This document shows positions 9,861 to 18,263 of a stretch of DNA of 64,000 nucleotides, piece after piece. The stretch spans positions 248,001 through 312,000 of the forward strand of contig JAUYOG010000022.1 in assembly GCA_030695945.1 (NCBI GenBank), in the 5' to 3' direction. A model generated the notes under the pieces. The model made no database searches. It had not been told where the DNA came from and saw only the letters and a program-made list of their open reading frames with translations. Made by a program: the position numbers and the translations under genes. The first letter of the stretch is position 1, and each line of letters opens with the position of its first letter. The DNA comes from Ramlibacter sp. (GTDB lineage: Bacteria > Pseudomonadota > Gammaproteobacteria > Burkholderiales > Burkholderiaceae_C).

Positions 9861-11221
9861 CGGAGCTGCGCATCCTGGTTCGCCATGCGGGCACCGTGCT
9901 CGTCGGTCAGCTGGCAGTCATGGCCTTCGGCGTCACGGACACCATCGTCGCGGGACGCTATTCCCAGGAGGCCCTGGCCGCGCTGTCGGTCGGCTCCGCC
10001 GTCTACATCAGCGTCTTCGTCGCCCTGATCGGCGTGATCCAGGTGCTGCTGCCCGCATGGGCCGAGCTGCATGGCGCGGGGCGCAATGAAGACCTCGGCC
10101 GTTCGGTGCGCCAGGCCTTGTACCTGACCGGCCTCGCCACGGCAGCGGGCTTCCTGGGCCTGTTGCTGTCGGCACCGCTCCTGCGCTGGACGGATGTCCC
10201 GCCCGCGATGCGCGGCGAGGTTCACGCCTATCTCGCCGCGTTGGGCCTGGCCCTGCCGGCGACCTTGCTGTTCCGTCTGTTCAGCACCCTCAACCAGAGC
10301 CTGGGCAAGCCGCTGCTCGTCACGTGGCTGCAGATTGCGGCGTTGGGCCTGAAGGTTCCGCTGTCCATCTGGTTCGCTTTCGGCGGATTCGGCCTCGACG
10401 GGCATGGCGCGGTGGGATGCGCCTGGGCCACCGTCGCGGTCAACTACCTGCTGCTCGCCGGCGGCGTCTGGCTGCTGCGAACGCAGCCGCTGTATGCGCC
10501 CTACTCGCTCTGGCACCGGATGGAACCACCGGACTGGCGCGCCATCGGGCGCTTCCTGCACCTGGGCATTCCCGCCGGGCTGGCGGTGATGGTCGAGGTG
10601 ACGTCCTTCACGTTGATGGCGCTCTTCATCGCCCGGCAGGGCACTCTCGCATCGGCCGCGCACCAGATCGCGTCGAACTTCGCGGCCGTGATCTACATGA
10701 TGCCCTTGTCGATCTCCATCGCAACGAGCGCCAGGGTGAGTTACTGGCTCGGGGCCGGCGACGCGAAACGGGCCCGGCATGCGATCCGCACGGGCTTCAA
10801 GCTGGTTCTCGGCGCCGCCCTGGCATTCAGCGCGGTGCTCGCTTTGGCGCGCGGCGAGATCGCGTCCGTTTACGCCAGCGATCCGCAAGTGGTGGCCCTC
10901 GCGGCCGGGCTGCTGGCCTGGCTGGCGCTGTACCAGGTCGGCGACGCGACACAGGCGCTGTGCGTGTTCGTCCTGCGCTGCTACCGCGTTGCGGTGGCGC
11001 CGTTGGTGGCCTACTGCGTCCTGCTCTGGGGCGCGGGCCTCGCGGGCGGCTACCTGCTGGCCTATCGCGGGATCGGCCCCTGGCCGGCCATGCATTCGCC
11101 GGCCGCTTTCTGGATCATGAGCGCCCTCGCGCTGGCCTTGCTGGCTATCGTGCTGCCGCTGATTCTGTGGCGGGCCGTTCGGTCCCACCAGCCGGTGCCC
11201 CGGCAGGCCGTATCCGGCTAG
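9857..11221 (+). CDS. MATE family efflux transporter
   Basis: A 454-residue multidrug/toxin extrusion-type carrier with twelve predicted helices in two similar halves (for example VGQLAVMAFGVTDTIVAGRYS in the first helices and IPAGLAVMVEVTSFTLMALF at the start of the second half). The GTG start overlaps the preceding glycosyltransferase stop by 4 nt. The pairing could mean export of a lipid-linked or modified product, but MATE proteins commonly export cationic drugs using Na+ or H+. The 3' end overlaps the phoR coding end tail-to-tail by 77 bp. Confidence 0.9.
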   Translation: MTELRILVRHAGTVLVGQLAVMAFGVTDTIVAGRYSQEALAALSVGSAVYISVFVALIGVIQVLLPAWAELHGAGRNEDLGRSVRQALYLTGLATAAGFLGLLLSAPLLRWTDVPPAMRGEVHAYLAALGLALPATLLFRLFSTLNQSLGKPLLVTWLQIAALGLKVPLSIWFAFGGFGLDGHGAVGCAWATVAVNYLLLAGGVWLLRTQPLYAPYSLWHRMEPPDWRAIGRFLHLGIPAGLAVMVEVTSFTLMALFIARQGTLASAAHQIASNFAAVIYMMPLSISIATSARVSYWLGAGDAKRARHAIRTGFKLVLGAALAFSAVLALARGEIASVYASDPQVVALAAGLLAWLALYQVGDATQALCVFVLRCYRVAVAPLVAYCVLLWGAGLAGGYLLAYRGIGPWPAMHSPAAFWIMSALALALLAIVLPLILWRAVRSHQPVPRQAVSG

Positions 11222-12506
11222 CCGGGAAGACGATCGCGAACGTCGAGCCGACGCCGGGGGTGCTTTCGATCTTCAATTCCGCGCCATGGCGCTGCACCAC
11301 GTGCTTGACGATCGCCAGGCCCAGCCCGGTGCCGCCGGTTTCGCGGGAGCGGCTGCGGTCCACGCGGTAGAAGCGCTCGGTCAGGCGGGAGATGTGTTCA
11401 GGCGCGATGCCGGGGCCGGAGTCGCGTACCGAGAATTCGAACCGGCCGTCAGCCAGGGTGCGCCCCTGGACGTGGATCGTTCCGCCTGACGGCGTATAGC
11501 GCACCGCATTGCTCACGAGGTTGGACAAGGCGGAGAGCAGTTCGCTGGGCGAGCCCGCGATCTCCACGTCGGGCGCCGCCGTGAAGCGAAGGCCCTGCGA
11601 CTTGCCAAGGATGGCCGACAACGCATGCGCCTCCTGCTCGCACTGGGCCATCAAACTCCCCACCCCGGTCCATTCGCCCGTGCCCGGCAAGGGGCTGCCC
11701 TCCAGCCGGGACAGCGTGAGCAGGTCGCTCACCAGCGTCTGCATCCGGTGGGCCTGCTGGGCCATGAGGGCGAGGTAGCGATCGCGCTCGGCCTCGTCCA
11801 GCGGGAGGTGCTGCAAGGTTTCGACGAAGCCCATCAGCACCGTGAGGGGCGTGCGGATCTCGTGCGACACATTGGCCACGAAATCGCGGCGCATGATTTC
11901 GGCCTGCTCCACCGCGGTGACGTCGCGCGACAGCAGCAGCGTGCGGCCTTCACCATAAGGATGCAGGTGCACCGACAGCTTGACGGGCCGGGAGGCGGAA
12001 CTGCCGGGACCGGCGATCACGATTTCCTGCGTCCACTTGCCGCTGTTGAAGTAGGCCGCGAAGGAAGGATCGCGGACCAGGTTGCCCACCTGCTGCTGCA
12101 TGTCGCGCTGGAGGTCGAAGCCGAACTGTTGCGCCGCCGTCTGGTTCGACCATTCGATCCGCCCTTGCGGGTCCAGCAGCACGACGCCGTTCGGCGAGGC
12201 CTGGATCGCGGCGAGAAATTCCTGCAGGCGCTGCCGCGAGTCCGCGAGTTCCTGCTCGCGGGTGCGCAGGACGCGTCGCATCCGGTCCACCAGCTCGCCC
12301 CACAGCCCGCCCACGGCAAGCGGAGCAGTGAACTCACCGCGCCGCAGCCACCGGAGCACGCGTGCGCCGCGCATGCTGTCCACCACGAGCCAACCCAGGC
12401 CCCCGGCGACCAGCCCCACACGGATGCCGCCGTCATGGCCCAGCCACCATCCGATCAGGCCGCCGGCCAGCTGGCAAATGAGGAAACTGATGAAACGCGG
12501 CGCCAT
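11145..12506 (-). CDS. phoR: Phosphate regulon sensor histidine kinase PhoR
   Basis: Membrane sensor kinase of 453 residues that phosphorylates PhoB under phosphate limitation. The N-terminus has two hydrophobic segments (about 5-23 and 28-43) in the DUF3329-type PhoR layout, then a PAS domain (about 95-200). The HisKA box VSHEIRTPLTVLMGF puts the phospho-accepting His at residue 215. The ATPase boxes are NLVSNAVRYT, RDSGPGIAPEH and GGTGLGLAIVKHV. The Ala/Pro/Glu-rich C-terminal tail after FAIVFPASR is encoded within the 77-bp overlap with the MATE gene and looks like a read-on extension. It lies 45 nt downstream of phoB. GACAAT sits 5 nt before its ATG, a possible internal promoter. Confidence 0.95.
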   Translation of the reverse strand: MAPRFISFLICQLAGGLIGWWLGHDGGIRVGLVAGGLGWLVVDSMRGARVLRWLRRGEFTAPLAVGGLWGELVDRMRRVLRTREQELADSRQRLQEFLAAIQASPNGVVLLDPQGRIEWSNQTAAQQFGFDLQRDMQQQVGNLVRDPSFAAYFNSGKWTQEIVIAGPGSSASRPVKLSVHLHPYGEGRTLLLSRDVTAVEQAEIMRRDFVANVSHEIRTPLTVLMGFVETLQHLPLDEAERDRYLALMAQQAHRMQTLVSDLLTLSRLEGSPLPGTGEWTGVGSLMAQCEQEAHALSAILGKSQGLRFTAAPDVEIAGSPSELLSALSNLVSNAVRYTPSGGTIHVQGRTLADGRFEFSVRDSGPGIAPEHISRLTERFYRVDRSRSRETGGTGLGLAIVKHVVQRHGAELKIESTPGVGSTFAIVFPASRIRPAGAPAGGTERPATESAAAR

Positions 12507-12551
12507 CGCTGATTGTCACTCCGCCGCGCGCAATGGCGGCACGCCTTCAGG

Positions 12552-13265
12552 TCAGGCGGCCGCTCCGGTAGCGGCCGCGGAATGCGACGACAGGCGATAG
12601 CCCGCGCCGCGCACGGTTTCGATCATCGCGCCCGCTCCGCCGAGCGACTCGCGCAACCGCTTGACGTGGACGTCGACGGTGCGCTCCTCGATGAAGACGT
12701 GGTCGCCCCAGATCTTGTCCAGCAGCTGGGAGCGGCTGTGCACCCGCTCGGGGTGCTTCATGAGGTAGTGCAGCAGCTTGAACTCGGTCGGCCCTACCTT
12801 CAGCGCCTGCCCTTGCCATGTCACGCGGTAGGTCCCCGCATCCAGCACCAGCGCGCCTACGGACACGCTGTCGCTCACCTGCTCGGGGGCTCGGCGGCGC
12901 AGCACGGCCCGGATGCGCGCCAGCAATTCCTGCGTCGAAAACGGCTTGGTGATGTAGTCGTCCGCGCCGGCATCGAGGCCGGCCACCTTGTCCGGCTCGT
13001 CCCCCCGCGCGGTCAGCATGAGGATGGGGATGGCCTTGGTGCGCGCGTCGCCGCGCCACTTGCGCGCCAGCGCCAGTCCGCTCTGCCCCGGCAGCATCCA
13101 GTCCAGCAGGATGACGTCCGGCAGCACCGCATCCAGTTCCCGCTGCGCGGCGGCGCCGTCCTCGGCCCACACGGGCTGGAAGCCGTTGTGGCGCAGGTTG
13201 ACCGAAACCAGCTCGGCAATGGCGGGCTCGTCTTCTACGATGAGGACGCGAGGCAGCTTCTTCAT
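12552..13265 (-). CDS. phoB: Phosphate regulon response regulator PhoB
   Basis: OmpR/PhoB-type transcription factor of 237 residues. The receiver domain has the acidic pair in LIVEDEPA, the phospho-acceptor Asp55 (LLDWMLPG), a conserved Thr (LMLTARG) and the switch Lys (ITKPF). The winged-helix effector domain follows (about 130-230, RTVDVHVKRLRESL). It binds direct-repeat Pho boxes; good candidates are seen before pstS, the small lipoprotein and phoX. The gene starts 5 nt after the phoU stop, so it is probably made with the pst operon and is autogenously amplified through the pstS Pho box. Confidence 0.97.
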   Translation of the reverse strand: MKKLPRVLIVEDEPAIAELVSVNLRHNGFQPVWAEDGAAAQRELDAVLPDVILLDWMLPGQSGLALARKWRGDARTKAIPILMLTARGDEPDKVAGLDAGADDYITKPFSTQELLARIRAVLRRRAPEQVSDSVSVGALVLDAGTYRVTWQGQALKVGPTEFKLLHYLMKHPERVHSRSQLLDKIWGDHVFIEERTVDVHVKRLRESLGGAGAMIETVRGAGYRLSSHSAAATGAAA

Positions 13266-13270
13266 GGTTC

Positions 13271-13972
13271 CTATCGGACGATGGACTCGATCTTCTCCAT
13301 CGAGCTGTGGCGGACGTCGGCACCCTTGACCACGTAGATGATGAATTCGGCGATGTTCTTGGCGTGGTCGCCGATGCGCTCGATCGCCTTGGCAACGAAC
13401 AGCAGGTTCAAACTCGCCGAAATGGTGCGCGGGTCTTCCATCATGTAGGTGATGAGCTTGCGCACGAAACCGCCGAATTCCTTGTCGATCAGGTCGTCCT
13501 CCTTCAGGATCGCGACCGCCGCGTTGGCGTCGAGCCGCGCGAACGCATCGAGTGCCTTGCGCAGCAGGCCGGAAGCCAGGTCGGCGGCGATCCGCAGCTC
13601 CGAGGACGGCAGCTTGCGGGCTTCACCGCTTTCGATGATCGACTTGACCATGCGCGCGATCCGCTCGGCCTCGTCCCCGGCGCGCTCCAGGTTGGCGGTG
13701 GTCTTGGAAATCGCGATCAGCAGGCGCAGGTCGCGTGCCGTCGGCTGCCGGCGAGCGATGATCGACGACAGCTCGCGGTCGATCTCCACCTCCATGAGGT
13801 TCACGCGCGTCTCGATCTCCAGCACTTGGCCGGCCGCCTCCTCGCTGAACTGCGCGAGCGCGTACACGGCGGTATGGATCTGCGATTCGACCATGCCGCC
13901 CATTTCCATCACTCGGGTCGAGACCGCGCTGAGCTCGCTGTCGAACTGGCTGGACAAATGCTTGTCTGTCAT
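13271..13972 (-). CDS. phoU: Phosphate signalling complex protein PhoU
   Basis: Cytosolic negative regulator linking Pst transporter status to PhoR. It is 233 residues and all-helical, with two PhoU repeats. Each repeat has the E/D-rich metal-binding motif: ANLERAGDEAERIARM in the first half and KAIERIGDHAKNIAEF in the second. It lies 4 nt after pstB and 5 nt before phoB. Confidence 0.97.
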   Translation of the reverse strand: MTDKHLSSQFDSELSAVSTRVMEMGGMVESQIHTAVYALAQFSEEAAGQVLEIETRVNLMEVEIDRELSSIIARRQPTARDLRLLIAISKTTANLERAGDEAERIARMVKSIIESGEARKLPSSELRIAADLASGLLRKALDAFARLDANAAVAILKEDDLIDKEFGGFVRKLITYMMEDPRTISASLNLLFVAKAIERIGDHAKNIAEFIIYVVKGADVRHSSMEKIESIVR

Positions 13973-13976
13973 GGCG

Positions 13977-14771
13977 TTACCCGAACCTTCCGGTGATGTA
14001 GTCCTCGGTCTCCTGGCGCTTGGGCTTCATGAAGATGTCGTTGGTCACGCCATATTCGATCAGCTCGCCCAGGTACATGTACGCGACGTAATCCGACACC
14101 CGCGCCGCCTGCTGCATGTTGTGCGTCACGATGAGCACCGTCACCTTGTTCTTGATCTCCGTGATGAGTTCCTCGATCGCACCCGTGGCGATGGGGTCGA
14201 GCGCCGACGTCGGCTCGTCGAACAGCACGATCTCCGGATCGGTCGCCAGCGCGCGCGCGATGCACAGGCGCTGCTGCTGTCCGCCCGAGAGGTTGACAGC
14301 CAGTTCGTCCAGCCGGTTCTTCACCTCGTTCCAGATCGCCGCGCCCTTGAGCGCCGCCTCGACCTTGTCCTCGAGGTAGGTGGCCGATTTCTCGCCGCGC
14401 ACCCGAAGCCCGTAGGCCACGTTCTCGAAGATGGACTTGGGAAAGGGGTTGGGCTTCTGGAACACCATCGAGATGCGCATGCGCACCTCGATCGGGTCCA
14501 CCGAGGCGTCCAGCAGGTCGACGTTGTCAGGATGCAGCTCGATGCGGCCGTCGTAGCGGTGCCCGGGGTACAGGTCGTGCATGCGATTGAAGCACCGCAG
14601 GTAGGTCGACTTGCCACAGCCGCTGGGGCCGATCAGCGCCGTGACCTTGTTCTCGTACACCGGCATGGTGATGGACTTCAGCGCCTTGAAATCGCCGTAG
14701 TAGAAGTCGAGGTCGCGCGACTGCGCCTTGAGCGCGGGCGCGTTCTCGGGCAGGGTCATCGTAGAGGGCAT
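13977..14771 (-). CDS. pstB: Phosphate ABC transporter ATPase PstB
   Basis: Energising subunit of the high-affinity phosphate importer, 264 residues. Walker A is [14 protein letters not shown], the Q-loop is [20 protein letters not shown], the ABC signature is [15 protein letters not shown], Walker B is [12 protein letters not shown], and the H-loop His is in [10 protein letters not shown]. The long insertion between Walker A and the Q-loop is typical of PstB. It is 16 nt downstream of pstA. Confidence 0.98.
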   Translation of the reverse strand: MPSTMTLPENAPALKAQSRDLDFYYGDFKALKSITMPVYENKVTALIGPSGCGKSTYLRCFNRMHDLYPGHRYDGRIELHPDNVDLLDASVDPIEVRMRISMVFQKPNPFPKSIFENVAYGLRVRGEKSATYLEDKVEAALKGAAIWNEVKNRLDELAVNLSGGQQQRLCIARALATDPEIVLFDEPTSALDPIATGAIEELITEIKNKVTVLIVTHNMQQAARVSDYVAYMYLGELIEYGVTNDIFMKPKRQETEDYITGRFG

Positions 14772-14787
14772 GTAGCTATTTCCAGTT

Positions 14788-15729
14788 CTACCACTTGATG
14801 TTTTTACGGAGCCTGTAGCGCAGCCAGATGGCCAGCGTGTTCATGCCCAGCGTCAGCAGCACGAGGACCAGGCTGGCGGCGGCGGCGTTGGCGTGGAAGG
14901 CCGGGTCCGGGCGTGACGTCCAGTTGAAGATCTGGATCGGCATCACCGTGAACGGCGAGAACAGCCATTCGAACGGACCCGCAGCCTCGCCGGTGAACGG
15001 CAGCGGCGGCAGGAACGCAATGAACGTCAGCGCGCCGATCGTGATGATGGGCGCCGTCTCGCCGATCGCGCGCGACAGTCCGATGATCACGCCGGTCAGG
15101 ATGCCGGGCATGCCATAGGGGATGAGGTGGTCGCTGCAGACCTGCCACTTGGTCGCACCGCAGGCATAGGCACCCTCGCGCACCGTCTGCGGGATCGCGC
15201 GCAGTGCTTCCCGGGTTGCGACGATCACGATGGGCAGGATCAGCAGGGCCAGCGTCAACCCGGCCGAGAGGATGCTCTGGCCGAACCCGAAGGTGTAGAC
15301 GAACAGGCCCAGGGCCAACAATCCATAGACGATGGAAGGCACGCCGGCAAGGTTGGTGATGTTGATTTCGATGATGTCAGTGAACCAGTTCTTGCGCGCG
15401 TATTCCTCGAGATAGATCGCACTGGCGATTCCCACGGGGATCGCGAACACCGCCGTGACCAACATCACGAGCAGCGAGCCGACCCAGGCCGACAGGATGC
15501 CGGCCTGCCCTGCCCGGCGCGACGGGAAGCTGGTAAAGAATTCGGCGGTGAGACGCGGGAAACCATCGATGGCCATCTGCGCGAACAGCGCCAGCAGCGT
15601 CAGGATGCCAACCGACATCGCGGCCAGGCCAACAATGCCGAAAATGATGTCCCAGCGCTTGTGCGAGCGGATGATGGCGCGCAGCTTGGCCGATTTCTCG
15701 GCGGGCGTCAGCGCGGCGTGGTCCTTCAT
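14788..15729 (-). CDS. pstA: Phosphate ABC transporter permease PstA
   Basis: Inner-membrane permease of 313 residues with six helices. The EAA-type cytoplasmic loop, which docks PstB, reads [20 protein letters not shown]. The start codon overlaps the pstC stop by one base (TGATG), giving tight translational coupling. A charged N-terminal extension precedes the first helix. Confidence 0.96.
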   Translation of the reverse strand: MKDHAALTPAEKSAKLRAIIRSHKRWDIIFGIVGLAAMSVGILTLLALFAQMAIDGFPRLTAEFFTSFPSRRAGQAGILSAWVGSLLVMLVTAVFAIPVGIASAIYLEEYARKNWFTDIIEINITNLAGVPSIVYGLLALGLFVYTFGFGQSILSAGLTLALLILPIVIVATREALRAIPQTVREGAYACGATKWQVCSDHLIPYGMPGILTGVIIGLSRAIGETAPIITIGALTFIAFLPPLPFTGEAAGPFEWLFSPFTVMPIQIFNWTSRPDPAFHANAAAASLVLVLLTLGMNTLAIWLRYRLRKNIKW

Positions 15730-16694
15730 CAGTAGGCCTCCCGGTACTTGCGCCGCAGCCAGTAGCCCAGCAGGTTGAACATCAAGGTCAGCAGCATGAG
15801 GGTGAGGCCGGCGGCGAAGATGGTCTGGTAGCCCACGCTGCCATGCGGCAGGTCGCCCAGGGCCACCTGCACGATGTAGGAGGTGATCGTCGCGGCGGGT
15901 TCCAGCGGATTGAGCGTGAGGTTGGGCTGCATCCCCGCGGCCACGGCAAGGATCATGGTTTCGCCCACTGCGCGCGAAATGCCGAGGATGTAGGCGGAAG
16001 CGATCCCGGAGAAAGCGGCAGGCACCACCACGCGCGTGGCCGTCTGGAATCGGGTCGAACCCATCGCATAGGCGCCCTCGCGCAGGCTCATGGGCACGGC
16101 GCGCATGGCGTCTTCCGACAGCGAGGAGACATACGGGATGATCATGATGCCCATCACGATCCCCGCCGAGAGGATGTTGAAGGTGGGCAGGTCGGGATAG
16201 ATCTTCTGGATCAGCGGGGTGACCACCAGCAGCGCGAAGAAGCCGTAGATGATCGTGGGAATGCCCGACAGCAGTTCCAGCACCGGCTTGAGCACCTCGC
16301 GGACGCGATGACCGGCGAATTCGGACAGGTAGATCGCGATGATGGTGCCCAGCGGGATGGCGATCAGGAGCGCCACCAGGGAGCTGCTGAGCGTGCCCGA
16401 CAGCAGCACGACGATGCCGAAGTGCGCGTCATCGAACAGTGGCGTCCATTGCCTGTCGGTCAGGAAGGTCCAGAGCGGCACATGGCTGAAGAAGGCCACC
16501 GATTCGCGCACCAGGATGTACACGATGGCGAGCGTCGTGAACACCGATACGCAGGCGGCCATCAGCAGCACGGCCTCGATGACCTTGTCCTTGCGCTTGC
16601 GGGCTGCCTTCATCCTGGCGAGCTCCGCCAGCCGTGCGTCGCCGGTCAGGGGAACAGAGGCCACGATGCGATCCGGAGTGGTGATGGCGCTCAT
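15729..16694 (-). CDS. pstC: Phosphate ABC transporter permease PstC
   Basis: Second permease of the Pst complex, 321 residues. A roughly 40-residue soluble N-terminus comes before the first membrane helix, then six helices with the EAA loop around SEDAMRAVPMSLREGAYAMG. The gene starts 83 nt after pstS. A stable hairpin in that gap probably lowers its expression relative to the binding protein. Confidence 0.96.
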   Translation of the reverse strand: MSAITTPDRIVASVPLTGDARLAELARMKAARKRKDKVIEAVLLMAACVSVFTTLAIVYILVRESVAFFSHVPLWTFLTDRQWTPLFDDAHFGIVVLLSGTLSSSLVALLIAIPLGTIIAIYLSEFAGHRVREVLKPVLELLSGIPTIIYGFFALLVVTPLIQKIYPDLPTFNILSAGIVMGIMIIPYVSSLSEDAMRAVPMSLREGAYAMGSTRFQTATRVVVPAAFSGIASAYILGISRAVGETMILAVAAGMQPNLTLNPLEPAATITSYIVQVALGDLPHGSVGYQTIFAAGLTLMLLTLMFNLLGYWLRRKYREAY

Positions 16695-16733
16695 TGTAGT
16701 TATGCGAAAAAAGGTGTGCCCGGACAGCGCGAA

Positions 16734-16764
16734 GCCAGCCTGCTGCAGGAGCGCGCAGGCTGGC
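16734..16764 (-). promoter_or_regulatory. Hairpin between pstS and pstC
   Basis: GCCAGCCTG (16734-16742) and CAGGCTGGC (16756-16764) form a perfect 9-bp stem with a 13-nt loop, 13 nt after the pstS stop. A T-run follows only about 20 nt later. It looks like a partial terminator or 3'-end stabiliser that lets the binding protein be made in excess over the permeases. Confidence 0.55.
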
Positions 16765-16777
16765 CCCGGGATTCACC

Positions 16778-17776
16778 CTACTGCGAGGCTTCGCGCTTGA
16801 GCAGTTCGGCGATGGTGATGCCGACCTCGTTCTTGCCGCCGAACACGGTGCCCTTCTTGCCCTTGGCGACGTGGTCGGAAGCCGTCTTGTAGGCGTCCGC
16901 AGGCAGCGGGACGTACTTGACTTCCTTGGCCATCTTGGAGGCGTTGGCCAGGTAGAAGTCGACGAACTTCTTGACTTCCGGCTTGGCCATGGACTTGGCG
17001 TTCACGTAGATGAAGATCGGGCGTGCCAATGGCTGGTAGGTGCCGTTGAGCACGGTGGCCTCGCTCGGCGCAACCGCCGGCTTGCCGTCCTTCTCGACGA
17101 TCGGCAGCGCCTTGAGCTTGCCCTGGTTCTCGGCGTAGTACGCATAGCCGAAGTAGCCGATGGCGTTCACGTCGCCGGCAACACCTTGCACCAGCACGTT
17201 GTCGTCCTCCGACGCGGTGAAGTCACCGCGGCTGGACTTGGACTTGCCGACGATCGCCTCGGTGAAGTAGTCGAACGTGCCCGAATCGGAACCGGCGCCG
17301 AACAGCTTGATCGGCTGGTCCGGCCACGCCGGGTTCACTTGGTTCCAGCGAGTGACCTTGCCCTGGGCAGCCGGCTCCCACATCTTCTTGAGCTCGGCCA
17401 CGGTGGCCTGCTTCAGCCAGGTGTTCTTCGGGTTGATCACCACGGTCAAGGCGTCGAACGCGACCGGCAGCTCGAAGTACTCCACGCCGATGGCCTTGCA
17501 AGCTTCCATTTCCGACTTGGTGATCGGACGGGAGGCGTTGGCGATATCGGTCTCGTTGCGGCAGAACTTCTTGAAGCCGCCGCCCGTGCCGGACACGCCG
17601 ACGGTAACCTTCAGGCCCTTGTTGGCCTTCTGGAATTCCTCTGCGACCGCCTCGGTCACGGGGTAGACGGTGCTGGAACCGTCGATCTTGACCACTTGCG
17701 CCAGGGCCGCCAGGGGGGCGCCGGCCAGGAAGGCCAGGGCCGAGACGGCCAGCAGGGACTTGGAAGTGAATTTCAT
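16778..17776 (-). CDS. pstS: Periplasmic phosphate-binding protein PstS
   Basis: High-affinity phosphate receptor of the Pst importer, 332 residues. A Sec signal peptide (about 1-26, cleaved after AALA) is followed by VKIDGSSTVYPVTEAVAEEF, then GVSGTGGGFKKFCRNETDIANASRP, which contain the phosphate-liganding Ser/Thr/Arg/Asp groups; the second lobe has GAGSDSGTFDYF. GAGGAA precedes the ATG. It is the first gene of the pst-pho operon, with a Pho box about 60 nt upstream. Confidence 0.97.
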   Translation of the reverse strand: MKFTSKSLLAVSALAFLAGAPLAALAQVVKIDGSSTVYPVTEAVAEEFQKANKGLKVTVGVSGTGGGFKKFCRNETDIANASRPITKSEMEACKAIGVEYFELPVAFDALTVVINPKNTWLKQATVAELKKMWEPAAQGKVTRWNQVNPAWPDQPIKLFGAGSDSGTFDYFTEAIVGKSKSSRGDFTASEDDNVLVQGVAGDVNAIGYFGYAYYAENQGKLKALPIVEKDGKPAVAPSEATVLNGTYQPLARPIFIYVNAKSMAKPEVKKFVDFYLANASKMAKEVKYVPLPADAYKTASDHVAKGKKGTVFGGKNEVGITIAELLKREASQ

Positions 17777-17836
17777 GGTGTTCCTCAGGTTGGGAGTGCG
17801 CGCCGGAGCGCTTGCCCCGGACTCTATTTCACTCAG

Positions 17837-17854
17837 ATGACGGTTTCGTGACAG
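17837..17854 (-). promoter_or_regulatory. Pho box upstream of pstS
   Basis: On the minus strand the site reads CTGTCAC-GAAA-CCGTCAT: two 7-bp half-sites 11 bp apart, 13 of 14 positions agreeing with CTGTCAY repeats. A -10-like TAGAGT follows 10 bp later, the usual geometry of PhoB class promoters where the box replaces the -35. It starts 60 nt before the pstS ATG. Confidence 0.8.
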
Positions 17855-17855
17855 C

Positions 17856-18167
17856 TCAGGCCTTGCAGTTGGCGGCCGCCGGCTTGCCGTTGTGCTGGAG
17901 TTCCAGGCCGCCGGCGCGCTGCGTCATCAGCATCCAGCCGTCGGCTTCGTACACGCCGCCGGCCTTGCGGTCCAGCTCGTAGCCGCCTTCATAACGGATA
18001 CGCACGCTCGAGCCGCCTTCGGCCAACCGAGCCTGCAATTGCTTGCCGCCGTCGCACTTGTAGGTGACGAACTGGCCAACCTTCATGCCGGCCGGTGCCG
18101 GGGAGGTGGCTGCGCAGCCGGCAAGGACTGCCAGGCTCGCGGCCGCCGTGAGAAGAGCGTATTTCAT
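17856..18167 (-). CDS. Small lipoprotein, MliC-like (lysozyme inhibitor fold)
   Basis: A 103-residue predicted lipoprotein. The chosen ATG at 18167 has AAGGAG upstream and gives a signal sequence ending in the lipobox LAGC (Cys18). The mature part has YKCDGGKQLQARLA, a central repeat-like YELDRKAGGVYEADGWMLM, and a second Cys three residues from the end. This pattern fits the MliC/PliC family, with one disulfide and a small beta-barrel that inhibits c-type lysozyme. Some family members are only structurally similar, so the function is uncertain. It stands alone between pstS and phoX, with tandem Pho half-sites 50-90 nt upstream, so it is probably phosphate-regulated. Confidence 0.65.
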   Translation of the reverse strand: MKYALLTAAASLAVLAGCAATSPAPAGMKVGQFVTYKCDGGKQLQARLAEGGSSVRIRYEGGYELDRKAGGVYEADGWMLMTQRAGGLELQHNGKPAAANCKA

Positions 18168-18216
18168 GGGGTTCTCCTTATGTGAAACAAGACGTGTCGC
18201 AGTGTGGCCGCCGCCC

Positions 18217-18256
18217 ATGACGGCCACGTGACTGCTTCGCGTCATTCGTGTGACAG
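18217..18256 (-). promoter_or_regulatory. Tandem Pho half-sites upstream of the MliC-like lipoprotein
   Basis: Read on the minus strand: CTGTCAC (18256-18250), a degenerate unit, then CAGTCAC (18234-18228) and CCGTCAT (18223-18217). Starts are 22 and 11 bp apart, exactly in phase with the 11-bp repeat of a Pho box. The proximal pair reads CAGTCAC-GTGG-CCGTCAT. They sit 50 nt before the lipoprotein ATG, just after the phoX stop. Confidence 0.65.
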
Positions 18257-18263
18257 CACTCTT

